Part shown: one piece after another, positions 1 through 6,774 of the stretch
Layout of the letters: each line of letters opens with the position of its first letter
Position numbering within the stretch: position 1 is the stretch's first letter
NCBI GenBank assembly: GCA_003168295.1
Contig: PMST01000338.1
Span: 5,370 to 17,358, forward strand
DNA: 11,989 bases
DNA from: Actinomycetota bacterium
GTDB lineage: Bacteria; Actinomycetota; Actinomycetes; Streptosporangiales; Streptosporangiaceae
Direction of reading: 5' to 3'
Translations under genes and position numbers: made by a program
Notes under the pieces: model-generated
Told to the model about the DNA's origin: nothing
What the model saw: only the letters and a program-made list of their open reading frames with translations
Databases searched by the model: none

Positions 1-1206
1 CACATCGCCAACCAGGAAGAGCTCTGGCTGCTGCGCGAGGTCGGCGGCCGCGAATCCCTGCACCCGGAAATCGACCCGCTCTACGACGCGTTCGAGCATC
101 CCCGCTCGGAGCGCCCGACACTGCCGCTGCTGCCGCCCGATCAGGCGCGGGCCTACGGCCACGAGGTCCGCGGCCGGGTCCTGGACCTGCTTGACCGGGC
201 CCGGTTCAGCGACTCCGGGTTCGCGCCCGGACGGCGGGTCGGGGACAGGTTCGCGTTCGGGATGGTCGCCCAGCACGAGGTGCAGCACGACGAGACCATG
301 CTGATCACGCATCAGATCCGGACCGGGGCCCCGGTGCTGACCGCCGCGGCCTCGCCCCCGGCGCCCGCCGACGCGGCCGCGCTGCCATCCGAGGTCCTGG
401 TGCCGGGCGGCCCTTTCACGATGGGCACCTCCACCGAACCCTGGGCCCTGGACAACGAGCGGCCCGCGCACGCCGTCGACGTCGCACCGTTCTTCCTCGA
501 CACCACCCCGGTGACCTGCGGCGCGTACGCCGAGTTCATCGCCAGCGGCGGATACGACGACCCGCGCTTTTGGACCGGGGCCGGCTGGGAGCACCGGCAG
601 CGGGCCGGACTGTCGGCCCCGCTGTACTGGAGCAAGGACGGCGGCCAGTGGACGCGCCGGGTGTTCGGCCGGCCGGAGCCGGTGCGGCCCGACGAGCCGG
701 TGCTGCATGTGTGCTGGTACGAGGCGGATGCTTACGCCCGCTGGGCCGGACGCAGGCTGCCGACCGAGGCCGAGTGGGAGAAGGCGGCCAGGTTCGATCC
801 GGCTACCGGCCTGACCCGCCGGTATCCGTGGGGAAACGCGGACCCGCTGGCCGCCCACGCCAACCTCGGCCAGGCCTTCCTGCGCCCGGCGCCGGCCGGC
901 TCCTACCCCGAAGGGGAGGCGCCCTGCAGGGCCAGGCAGCTCGTCGGGGACGTCTGGGAGTGGACCAGCTCGGACTTCCTGCCCTACCCCGGGTTCAAGG
1001 CATGGCCCTACCGGGAGTATTCGGAGGTGTTCTTCGGACCCGAGTACAAGGTGCTCCGCGGCGGGTCGTTCGCGGTCAGCCCGGTGGCCTCCCGGAGCAC
1101 CTTCCGCAACTGGGACTACCCGATCAGGCGGCAGATCTTCTCAGGGTTCCGCACCGCCCGCTCTTTTGACACTCGCCGGGCCGGCGCGGCCCTGGAGACG
1201 GCCTGA
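1..1206 (+). CDS. egtB: EgtB, ergothioneine C-S bond-forming sulfoxide synthase (5' partial)
   Basis: Non-haem iron enzyme that joins gamma-glutamylcysteine (or cysteine) to hercynine with O2, giving the sulfoxide intermediate of ergothioneine. The reading frame is open from the first base, so the start lies outside; 401 residues are visible and, by comparison with mycobacterial EgtB, about 50 are missing. The first visible residue is the His of HIANQEELWLL, which matches the first iron-ligand His of the family; the other two are in QHEVQHDETML (about residues 89-99 of the visible part). This is the DinB-like domain. A formylglycine-generating-enzyme-like (FGE-sulfatase) domain follows, from VPGGPFTMG to the C-terminus, with RLPTEAEWE, GDVWEWTSS, VLRGGSF and FRNWDYPIRRQIFSGFR; the Asp and first Arg of WDYPIRR match the substrate-binding pair near the C-terminus of mycobacterial EgtB. 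The stop overlaps the egtC start (TGATG). Identification is firm; exact residue equivalences are from memory. Confidence 0.96.
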   Translation, partial: HIANQEELWLLREVGGRESLHPEIDPLYDAFEHPRSERPTLPLLPPDQARAYGHEVRGRVLDLLDRARFSDSGFAPGRRVGDRFAFGMVAQHEVQHDETMLITHQIRTGAPVLTAAASPPAPADAAALPSEVLVPGGPFTMGTSTEPWALDNERPAHAVDVAPFFLDTTPVTCGAYAEFIASGGYDDPRFWTGAGWEHRQRAGLSAPLYWSKDGGQWTRRVFGRPEPVRPDEPVLHVCWYEADAYARWAGRRLPTEAEWEKAARFDPATGLTRRYPWGNADPLAAHANLGQAFLRPAPAGSYPEGEAPCRARQLVGDVWEWTSSDFLPYPGFKAWPYREYSEVFFGPEYKVLRGGSFAVSPVASRSTFRNWDYPIRRQIFSGFRTARSFDTRRAGAALETA

Positions 1207-1970
1207 TGTGTCGGCACCTGGCCTATCTCGGGCCGCCCGCGACGCTGCGTTCGGTGATCATCGAACCGTCACACGGCTTGTACCGGCAGGCCTGGGCGCC
1301 GCGCCGGCAACGGTACGGGACCGTGAACGCGGACGGGTACGGCGTGGGCTGGTACGTCCCGGATGACCCAGACCCCGCCAGGTGCCGGCGGACGGGGCCG
1401 ATATGGGCCGACGAATCCTTCGCCGACGTCGCTCGGGTCACCCGGTCCGGCGCGATGCTCGCGGCCGTGCGCTGCGCCACCGCCGGAACCGACCTGGGCG
1501 AGGCCGCGGTTCCGCCGTTCAAATCCGGCCCGTGGCTGTTCAGCCACAACGGCGTGATCGAGGGGTGGCCCGGCTCGGTGACCGGGCTCGCGGCGACCCT
1601 GCCCGCGGACCTGCTGCTCGACCTGGACGCCCGGGTCGACTCGGCGCTGGCCTGGGCGCTGGTGCGGTACCGGCTCCGGCTCGGCCTGGCCCCGGCGGAA
1701 GCCCTGGTGGACACCATCGGGGCGCTGCGGGCGGCGGGCGTGGGCGGCCGGTTCAACTTCCTGCTGACCGACGGCCGGGTGATCGCTGCGACCGCGGCGG
1801 GCGACACCTTGTTCTACCGGCCCGCTGGTGTTGGGGTCATTGTCGCCTCGGAACCCGGTGATGACGAGCCTGGGTGGACTGAGGTCCCCGGGGGTTCGGT
1901 CATTACCGCGACGCCCCATCAGGTCAGCGTGATGGAGCTGGCCACTGACGGAAGGATAGCGATCTCGTGA
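1206..1970 (+). CDS. egtC: EgtC, gamma-glutamyl hercynylcysteine sulfoxide amidohydrolase
   Basis: Class II (Ntn-type) glutamine-amidotransferase-fold hydrolase that removes the glutamate from gamma-glutamyl-hercynylcysteine sulfoxide in ergothioneine synthesis. The 254-residue protein begins MCRHLAYLG, so Cys2 becomes the N-terminal nucleophile once Met is removed; this fixes the start. Other family features are [10 protein letters not shown] (about residues 41-50), RCATAG (about 89-94), [10 protein letters not shown] (about 111-120) and a DSALAWAL helix (about 145-152). The ATG shares its A with the last base of the egtB stop (TGATG), and a GGAG ribosome site lies at 1194-1197 inside egtB, so translation is probably coupled. 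The 3' end overlaps egtD by four bases (GTGA). Cytoplasmic, no signal peptide. No missing catalytic element is seen. Confidence 0.95.
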   Translation: MCRHLAYLGPPATLRSVIIEPSHGLYRQAWAPRRQRYGTVNADGYGVGWYVPDDPDPARCRRTGPIWADESFADVARVTRSGAMLAAVRCATAGTDLGEAAVPPFKSGPWLFSHNGVIEGWPGSVTGLAATLPADLLLDLDARVDSALAWALVRYRLRLGLAPAEALVDTIGALRAAGVGGRFNFLLTDGRVIAATAAGDTLFYRPAGVGVIVASEPGDDEPGWTEVPGGSVITATPHQVSVMELATDGRIAIS

Positions 1971-2944
1971 CTTCCCTGGACCGGCGGCTTCCGGCGGGCT
2001 TCCTGGCCGACGCGCTGCGGCGCGACGCGCGGGCCGGGCTGAGCTCGGAGCCCAAATCGCTGCCGCCCAAGTGGTTCTACGACGCTCAGGGCAGCGCGCT
2101 GTTCGACAAGATCACCGAGCTGCCCGAGTACTACCCGACCCGGGCCGAACGGGAGATCCTGCGCGCCACCGCGACCCTGATCGCCGGGCAGACCCGGGCG
2201 CAGACGCTGGTGGAGCTGGGCTCGGGATCCTCGGAGAAAACCCGGGTCCTGCTCGACGCCATGCGGGCGCAGGGCGCGCTGCGCTGCTACGTTCCCGTCG
2301 ATGTCAGTGAGGCCGCCCTGATCGCGGCCGGAGACGCGCTGTCCGCCGAGTACCCGGGCCTTGACGTGCGCGCCGTGGCATCAGACTTCGAGGAGCATCT
2401 CGGCCTGCCCACCGAGGGCGACGCGCCCGCCCCTCGGCTGGTCGCCTTCCTCGGCAGCACCATCGGCAACATGCTCCCCGACGAGCGGGCCTCCTTCCTG
2501 GCCCGGGTCCGCGCCGAGCTGCAGCCCGGCGACTTCTTCCTGCTCGGCACGGACCTGGTCAAGGATCCGGCGACGCTGGTGGCCGCGTACGACGACAGCT
2601 CCGGAGTGACCGCCGAGTTCAACAAGAACGTCCTGGCGGTGCTGAACGCCGAACTCGGCGCCGACTTCGACCGTGACGCGTTCGAGCACGTGGCCATCTG
2701 GGACTCCGCCACCGAGTGGATCGAGATGCGGCTGCGTTCGGTGTTCGCGCAGACGGTGCACCTGCCAGGCATCGGGCTCACCGTGAATTTCGGTGCCGGT
2801 GAGGAGATGCGGACCGAGGTGTCCGCCAAGTTCCGCCCGGCGGGAGTGCAGGGCGAGCTCGCCGCGGCGGGATTCACCATGCGATCATGGTGGACAGATG
2901 CTGCCGGGCAGTTCGGGCTCTCACTCTCCGTCCCCTCCAGGTAA
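1967..2944 (+). CDS. egtD: EgtD, L-histidine N-alpha-methyltransferase
   Basis: SAM-dependent enzyme that trimethylates histidine to hercynine, the first committed step of ergothioneine synthesis. At 325 residues it is close to the family norm (about 320). Visible signatures are [18 protein letters not shown] (33-50), [11 protein letters not shown] (51-61), the SAM loop [11 protein letters not shown] (82-92), FLGSTIGN (161-168) and RTEVSAKF near the C-terminus. By position, Asn168, Glu284 and Ser286 match the histidine-binding Asn166, Glu282 and Ser284 of the mycobacterial enzyme. The GTG start at 1967 overlaps the egtC stop (GTGA), with GGAAGGA at 1950-1956 as a plausible ribosome site. The gene ends the operon: no egtE-like PLP lyase follows within the window, so the last step must be encoded elsewhere. 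Cytoplasmic. Confidence 0.96.
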   Translation: MTSLDRRLPAGFLADALRRDARAGLSSEPKSLPPKWFYDAQGSALFDKITELPEYYPTRAEREILRATATLIAGQTRAQTLVELGSGSSEKTRVLLDAMRAQGALRCYVPVDVSEAALIAAGDALSAEYPGLDVRAVASDFEEHLGLPTEGDAPAPRLVAFLGSTIGNMLPDERASFLARVRAELQPGDFFLLGTDLVKDPATLVAAYDDSSGVTAEFNKNVLAVLNAELGADFDRDAFEHVAIWDSATEWIEMRLRSVFAQTVHLPGIGLTVNFGAGEEMRTEVSAKFRPAGVQGELAAAGFTMRSWWTDAAGQFGLSLSVPSR

Positions 2945-3076
2945 GCACCGGTGGCCGAGTGTCCCGGATCCGGGTCAGTCCGTCGTTCGCGTGCTCCGCG
3001 CCAGGCTCAGATCGACCGATTCTGAAACAGCCAGGGCCCCAGGCCGCTGTTAGCGTCAGGAGCTAGCAAGCCGATC

Positions 3077-3097
3077 GCTCCAGGCTCGCCCTGGAGC
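3077..3097 (+). promoter_or_regulatory. Perfect hairpin in the leader of the alcohol dehydrogenase gene
   Basis: GCTCCAGG (3077-3084) and CCTGGAGC (3090-3097) are perfect inverted repeats of 8 bases around a 5-base loop. The motif lies 13 bases before the GGAG ribosome site (3111-3114) of the dehydrogenase and is flanked by CTAGCA on both sides (3063 and 3102). It could be a dyad operator for a repressor or activator, or an RNA hairpin in the leader. The rest of the 176-base gap between egtD and this gene shows no promoter I can call with confidence, and no obvious terminator for the egt operon other than this hairpin. Confidence 0.5.
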
Positions 3098-3120
3098 ACG
3101 CCTAGCAGACGGAGTGAGCC

Positions 3121-4167
3121 ATGAAGGCACTGGTGTATCACGGCCCTGGCCGCAAGGCCTGGGAAGACGTCCCCGATGCCACGATCCAGGAACCGGCCGA
3201 CGTCGTCGTCCGAGTCGACACGACGACAATATGCGGCACTGACCTGCACATTCTCCACGGCGACGTGGCCGCCGTGACCGACGGCCGCATCCTGGGGCAC
3301 GAGGCGGTCGGCACCGTCACCGAGGTCGGCGAAGCGGTCAGCGGCTTCAGCGTCGGCGACCGCGTCCTCGTCCCGGCCATCACCAAGTGCGGCCGGTGCG
3401 AATACTGCCAGCGGGGCATGCCCTCGCACTGCCAGACCGTCGGCGGGATCGGCTGGATCTTCGGCCATCTCATCGACGGGACCCAGGCCGAGTACGTCCG
3501 GGTGCCGTTCGCCGACACCTCGCTGTACGCGGTGCCGGACAGCGTGACGAACGAGCAGGCCATCTTCCTGGCCGACTCGCTCCCCACCGGCTACGAGGTC
3601 GGGGTGCTCGCCGGCGGCGTGCGCCCCGGCGACACGGTGGCCGTGGTCGGCGCCGGCGCGGTAGGTCTTTCTGCCATCCTCACCACGGGGCTGTGGGGAG
3701 CCTCGAAGGTCATCGCGATCGACACGAACAAGTTCCGGCTGGAGAAGGCGCTGGAGTTCGGGGCCACCGACGCCGTCGAAGTCGGCCCGGGCACCGTCGC
3801 GGATGTCATCGCGCTCACCGACGGTCTCGGCGTCGACGTCTCCATCGAAGCCGTCGGCTACCCGGAGACGCTGCTGACCGCGGCTTCCCTGGTCCGGCCG
3901 GGCGGCACCATCGCCAACATCGGGGTGCACGGCACCCCGGTCGAACTGCCGATGCAGGACATGTGGATCCAGAACGTCAAGCTGACCATGGGCCTGGTCG
4001 ATACGGTCTCCATTCCCACGCTGCTCAAGATGGTCGCCAGCGGACGGATCCCGGCCGAGAGGATGGGCACACACTCGTTCACGTTCGGCCAGATGGACGA
4101 GGCCTACGACGTGTTCAAGAACGCAGCCGCGAACTCGGCCCTCAAGGTCGTCATCACGCCGGGCTGA
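3121..4167 (+). CDS. Zinc-dependent medium-chain alcohol dehydrogenase
   Basis: NAD(P)-dependent oxidation/reduction of an alcohol/carbonyl pair, substrate unknown. The 348-residue protein has the complete medium-chain dehydrogenase set: catalytic zinc ligands Cys38 (CGTDLH), His60-Glu61 (GHEAVG) and probably Asp152 in ADSLPTGYE; four structural-zinc cysteines at 90, 93, 96 and 104 (CGRCEYCQRGMPSHC); and the Rossmann motif GAGAVG (177-182). An acidic residue at the end of the second Rossmann strand (Asp201, AIDTNK) suggests NAD rather than NADP, an inference. The overall pattern, with Asp as third zinc ligand and TGYE after it, recalls the Clostridium beijerinckii-type secondary alcohol dehydrogenase branch. 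ATG is preceded by GGAG with a 6-base spacer. It stands alone, 176 bases after egtD and convergent with the AcoR-type regulator at 4749-6623, which may control it. Confidence 0.92.
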   Translation: MKALVYHGPGRKAWEDVPDATIQEPADVVVRVDTTTICGTDLHILHGDVAAVTDGRILGHEAVGTVTEVGEAVSGFSVGDRVLVPAITKCGRCEYCQRGMPSHCQTVGGIGWIFGHLIDGTQAEYVRVPFADTSLYAVPDSVTNEQAIFLADSLPTGYEVGVLAGGVRPGDTVAVVGAGAVGLSAILTTGLWGASKVIAIDTNKFRLEKALEFGATDAVEVGPGTVADVIALTDGLGVDVSIEAVGYPETLLTAASLVRPGGTIANIGVHGTPVELPMQDMWIQNVKLTMGLVDTVSIPTLLKMVASGRIPAERMGTHSFTFGQMDEAYDVFKNAAANSALKVVITPG

Positions 4168-4186
4168 CGTGCTGCCCGGCTGTCTT

Positions 4187-4259
4187 GCTGACCGGCCGCT
4201 GGCCTGCGGGCCGGGCGCTAGCCCGCTGACCGGGCGCTGGCATAGCGGCCGGCCAGCGG
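4187..4259 (+). repeat. GC-rich direct and inverted repeats just after the dehydrogenase
   Basis: GCTGACCGGCCGCTGGC (4187-4203) recurs with one change as GCTGACCGGGCGCTGGC (4225-4241), a 38-base period. CGGGC-GCTA-GCCCG at 4212-4225 is a 5-base-pair tetraloop hairpin, and CCGCTGGCC (4196-4204) is the exact inverse of GGCCAGCGG (4251-4259). The cluster starts 20 bases after the dehydrogenase stop. It could act as a terminator or RNA-stabilising 3' structure; there is no T-run, which is common for terminators in high-GC actinomycetes. Confidence 0.5.
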
Positions 4260-4326
4260 ATTGGCTCAGCGCAGTGTGCCGGAGCCTGGTGCCGCAGTGA
4301 CTACTGATTCGAGTGAGCATGCCGGA

Positions 4327-4413
4327 GGGCGATCGCCCGTCATTGTGGATCGTTTACTACCGCCCCGATGGTAGTAACGATCCACGATGACTTAAACGGG
4401 CGGCGCGTCGCCG
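4327..4413. repeat. Long imperfect palindrome (arms of 22-23 bases) flanked by two small palindromes
   Basis: Bases 4339-4361 and 4370-4391 are inverse copies with one extra T in the left arm and one T/C difference (a G-U pair in RNA), around an 8-base loop (4362-4369, GCCCCGAT). The left end abuts GGGCGATCGCCC (4327-4338), a perfect 12-base palindrome. On the right, CGGCG-CGT-CGCCG (4401-4413) follows, then AAAAAA. The arms are AT-richer than the surroundings. It does not look like a simple terminator: no T-run follows on either strand. It may be a palindromic mobile repeat (MITE- or REP-like), a fused pair of transposon ends, or a bidirectional RNA hairpin between two convergent genes. Confidence 0.7.
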
Positions 4414-4462
4414 AAAAAAGACATCCCAGGAGCTTGAATATCAAACAGCGAAGCGACATTGA

Positions 4463-4608
4463 GTGCATTTCGCCTTCACGGGTCGGGCTTGCTGATGATC
4501 GTGTGGCAAAAACTCTCCGATAGGGGAGCTGGCGACACACGCTAACCATTCCGGCCTGCTTCAAGCTTCAAGCCGGGCATAAGGTGCATTTCGTTCTAGG
4601 TGGGTCGG
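4463..4608 (+). repeat. Imperfect direct repeat pair, 121 bases apart
   Basis: GTGCATTTCG followed 7-8 bases later by GGGTCGG occurs twice: 4463-4472 with 4480-4486, and 4584-4593 with 4602-4608. The bases between the two blocks differ, so only the blocks are kept, as expected for a bipartite binding site or for diverged repeat ends. The pair encloses the hairpins at 4500-4541 and 4551-4576. Confidence 0.5.
4500..4541 (+). other. Nested stem-loop, candidate structured RNA element
   Basis: Outer stem CGTGTG (4500-4505) with CACACG (4536-4541), 6 pairs; inner stem CTCTCC (4513-4518) with GGGGAG (4523-4528), 6 pairs including one G-U, around a GATA loop. The inner loop contains AAAAA on one side and CTGGCGA on the other. 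The G-U pair works only for RNA read from the plus strand (the minus strand would give A-C), which weakly favours plus-strand transcription. I do not recognise a riboswitch class in it. It lies far after the dehydrogenase stop and is antisense to any read-through from the regulator, so it could belong to a 3' UTR or an independent small RNA. Confidence 0.3.
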
Positions 4609-4690
4609 CTGCGGGTGCGATCGCGCGTCGCCACCGTGCGCCAAACCCGGCAATTCGGGCCGTGGGAGCGGGGGCGCGTCACTGATCTTC

Positions 4691-4719
4691 CCTCCCCCTT
4701 CGCTAGGCGGGCGGGGAGG
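4691..4719 (-). terminator. Possible terminator hairpin of the AcoR-type regulator gene
   Basis: CCTCCCC (4691-4697) and GGGGAGG (4713-4719) form a 7-base GC-rich stem with a 15-base loop, 30 bases beyond the stop codon of the minus-strand regulator. No T-run follows in the minus direction, so a typical intrinsic terminator is not shown; placement and stem strength are the only support. A 10-base direct repeat CAGGCGATGT (4724-4733 and 4750-4759) lies between the hairpin and the regulator end, its second copy overlapping the stop codon. Confidence 0.4.
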
Positions 4720-4748
4720 ACACCAGGCGATGTCCGGGCGGGAAGATG

Positions 4749-6623
4749 TCAGGCGATGTAGCTGATGCCGAATGCGTCGATCTTGCGGTACAGGGACGAA
4801 CGGGCGATGCCGAGCATGGCCGCGGCCTTGTAGCGGTTGCCCCTGGCCTCGTAGAGGGCCTGGATGATCGCGTCGCACTGCGCGGCCTCGAGCATGGACA
4901 TCTTGCGCGGTCGGCGCTGGAAGCACAGCCGCGGCAGGTCCGGCGGCTGGATCTCGCCGACGGGCTTGCGGGCGATGACGTATCTCAGCACGTCCTCGAG
5001 CTCGTTGATGTTGCCCGGCCACGCGTAGCCTTCCAGGACCCGGACGACCTGCAGGCTGAGGCGCAAGGACCTGGCCCCCGCGAGGTTCCTGAGGATCGAC
5101 ATCGAGATGTCGCCGATCTCGTCAATTCGGTACCGCAGCGCAGGCACCCTGGTCATCTGGTGAAAGTGGCGGAGCAGGAGCCCGTAGGGGCGCGTGGCGT
5201 CGACGGCCGGGCTGTCGATGCAGCCGACGACGGAGAGCCCGGCGTCCAGCGCGAGGAGAGGCCGCAGCGACTCATCCAGACGGTGGGCCGCGACCGGTGA
5301 CAGCCGGTTCAGCCCGCACAGCAGCAGCAGCTGGGGGTGGCCATCGGCGGTCTTGGCCAGATCGGCGACCGGATGCGACCCGGGGACTCCCGGCCCGGCC
5401 GGGAAGGATGCGCAGTTCACCGCGATGACCTGCCCGTGCGGGAACACCTGGCGGAACTGAGCGCGCACCAGAGTCTGCTTGCCCACGCCGGGTTCGCCGA
5501 TGAGCAGGTGCCGCCTGTGCTGGGTGATGCTCGCCGCGATCTCCTGCCTGGCCCGGACGAACGGGGTCAGCAGCTCCTGGTTCGCGCGGATCCGGGCCTC
5601 CGCGTAGATCCGCTGCGTGCGCGCCGGTCCGCGCAGGTCCTTGGCGTAGTCGCGGCGGGCTGTCGGCGCGACGTGCGAGCCCTGGCGGCGGACCGCCTCG
5701 GGTATCGCCGCGGGACGCTGCGGATTCGAATGACGGCCCGCCAGCACGCACCCGACCAGCTGGCCGTCCAGGTAGACGCCCTCGGTGGCCGCCTCGGCGC
5801 AGCCGCCGGACGGCAAGTCCACGTGCTTGCTGGCGAAATCCTTCAGCCCGAGGCTGGCCAGCGCGAGATCAGTCAGCGCTCGCAGGTCAGCGGCGTCCAG
5901 CTGACGGGCACCGGCGTTGGTCATCCCCCAGTCGCCGTCGGTGGCCAGCACCCACTCGGTCTCCTGCTCGCAGCAGCGGCTGAAATGCTCGAGTATTGCC
6001 CGGGACCACTGGCGCGATCCTTCGGCCATCCTCCCGGCGATCCGCTGGGCCAGCATCCGCGCCGCCGCCAGCTGGAACATCGTTTCGTCCGACTCGTGGC
6101 AGATCACCAGCACCGCGCCGGCCGTCTCGAGATGACGAGGGTCGGGCACCAGGGAAGCGGCACCGCTGATGAACATCAGCCGGGAGTGGTAATGCTCGGC
6201 TCCCCTGATGACAAAGTCGCCTCGCTCGTGCAGGGCCACCGAGGCCGCGGTGGTTCCGACCGCCGCCTCGGCGTGGCTGTACCCCGGTACCAGCAGCACC
6301 TCATCAAGCAGCCGCGCCAGCCCCTCGTCACCATCGCGCCGGACCCGTACGGCGCCCATCGGGTCGACCAGCACCAGGGATACCGCGAGTTTCCCGGCCA
6401 GCTTGAAGAAATCGTCGAACGCATCCTCCGCCGCGGCCAGGACCGGCGAGCCGTGATCCTGTCCCGCAAAACGCGCGGTGACCTTGTCGGGGTCCACCCG
6501 GTGCCGGAGCGAGCGCTCCCACGAGGCGAGCACCTCAGCGCGGACGACATTCACCGGGACGAGGCTCGGGCCGCCTGCCAGCAAGGCCCGCCGGGCCGCT
6601 TCGAGATCAACCGCCCTGGGCAT
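4749..6623 (-). CDS. AcoR/MimR-like GAF-AAA+-Fis regulator with degenerate ATPase motifs
   Basis: Transcription regulator of 624 residues with the architecture of a bacterial enhancer-binding protein. A GAF-type sensor spans about 65-200 (AEAAVGTTAASVAL at 118-131, then GAEHYHS at 141-147, as in AcoR proteins); an AAA+-like domain about 345-555; a Fis-type helix-turn-helix 577-616 (GNRYKAAAMLGIARSSLYRK). Walker A is GEPGVGKQ (376-383), with Gln where Ser/Thr is expected; the Walker B region QLLLLCG (431-437) lacks the Asp-Glu pair; the sensor II motif reads YAWPGNINEL instead of WPGNVREL; and there is no GAFTGA loop between VNCASF (402-407) and 431. It therefore probably does not work as a sigma-54 ATPase, and actinomycetes generally lack sigma-54. 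The start is ATG at 6621-6623; no strong ribosome site is seen, so the mRNA may be leaderless or the start weak. It converges on the dehydrogenase, a plausible target. Confidence 0.88.
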   Translation of the reverse strand: MPRAVDLEAARRALLAGGPSLVPVNVVRAEVLASWERSLRHRVDPDKVTARFAGQDHGSPVLAAAEDAFDDFFKLAGKLAVSLVLVDPMGAVRVRRDGDEGLARLLDEVLLVPGYSHAEAAVGTTAASVALHERGDFVIRGAEHYHSRLMFISGAASLVPDPRHLETAGAVLVICHESDETMFQLAAARMLAQRIAGRMAEGSRQWSRAILEHFSRCCEQETEWVLATDGDWGMTNAGARQLDAADLRALTDLALASLGLKDFASKHVDLPSGGCAEAATEGVYLDGQLVGCVLAGRHSNPQRPAAIPEAVRRQGSHVAPTARRDYAKDLRGPARTQRIYAEARIRANQELLTPFVRARQEIAASITQHRRHLLIGEPGVGKQTLVRAQFRQVFPHGQVIAVNCASFPAGPGVPGSHPVADLAKTADGHPQLLLLCGLNRLSPVAAHRLDESLRPLLALDAGLSVVGCIDSPAVDATRPYGLLLRHFHQMTRVPALRYRIDEIGDISMSILRNLAGARSLRLSLQVVRVLEGYAWPGNINELEDVLRYVIARKPVGEIQPPDLPRLCFQRRPRKMSMLEAAQCDAIIQALYEARGNRYKAAAMLGIARSSLYRKIDAFGISYIA

Positions 6624-6699
6624 ACTGCGAGACTACGCAGGCCCCGGTCCGCCGGAACGTCTCATCGTGAGCCGCCGCCGGCGATGCAGTCGCGGCAGG

Positions 6700-6743
6700 C
6701 CGTTCCCCGCGCGAAGGAAGCGCAGTGTGTGACGGGGGAACGG
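6700..6743. promoter_or_regulatory. Spaced inverted repeat in the divergent promoter region
   Basis: CCGTTCCCC (6700-6708) and GGGGAACGG (6735-6743) are perfect 9-base inverse copies, 26 bases apart, within the 151-base gap between the minus-strand AcoR-type regulator and the plus-strand ABC ATP-binding gene. Half-site centres are about 35 bases apart, between three and four DNA turns, which would suit two dimers or a looping regulator. A smaller dyad, CTGCG-N6-CGCAG, sits at 6625-6640 directly before the regulator start. Candidate operator for autoregulation; not proven. Confidence 0.4.
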
Positions 6744-6774
6744 GCCGGGCCGCGGCGGAAGGAATACGTGAGGT

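Larger units (their letters stand above)
4168..4748. other. 581-base gene-free, repeat-rich region between convergent genes
   Basis: No credible coding sequence is seen on either strand. The flanks are GC-rich, but 4341-4600 falls to about 53 % GC by my count (139 of 260), against about 70 % around it. From left to right it holds: a direct repeat of 17 bases with small hairpins (4187-4259), a 12-base perfect palindrome joined to a 53-base imperfect palindrome (4327-4391), a short hairpin followed by six As (4401-4419), an imperfect direct repeat pair (4463-4486 and 4584-4608) that brackets a nested hairpin (4500-4541) and a second hairpin (CCGGC 4551-4555 with GCCGG 4572-4576, containing a tandem GCTTCAA), and a possible terminator of the minus-strand regulator (4691-4719). 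This may be a remnant of a small mobile element, a non-coding RNA locus, or both. Confidence 0.6.

Noticed and set aside
2945..3120. Sigma-54 (-24/-12) promoter for the dehydrogenase
   Set aside because: No GG-N10-GC element of the TGGCAC-N5-TTGC type is visible, in keeping with the lost GAFTGA motif of the regulator.
4339..4391. Integron attC-like site
   Set aside because: An imperfect palindrome with a bulge is suggestive, but I found no GTTRRRY/RYYYAAC core pair at the stem ends, and no integrase or cassette genes are nearby.
4500..4541. Known riboswitch (TPP, glycine, fluoride, ZTP and others considered)
   Set aside because: No consensus core of these classes could be matched, and the element is not just before a plus-strand gene.
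4340..4564. Minus-strand open frame of 74 codons in the low-GC island
   Set aside because: It runs through one arm and the loop of the long palindrome, has no recognisable domain, no convincing ribosome site and no codon bias of a GC-rich gene.
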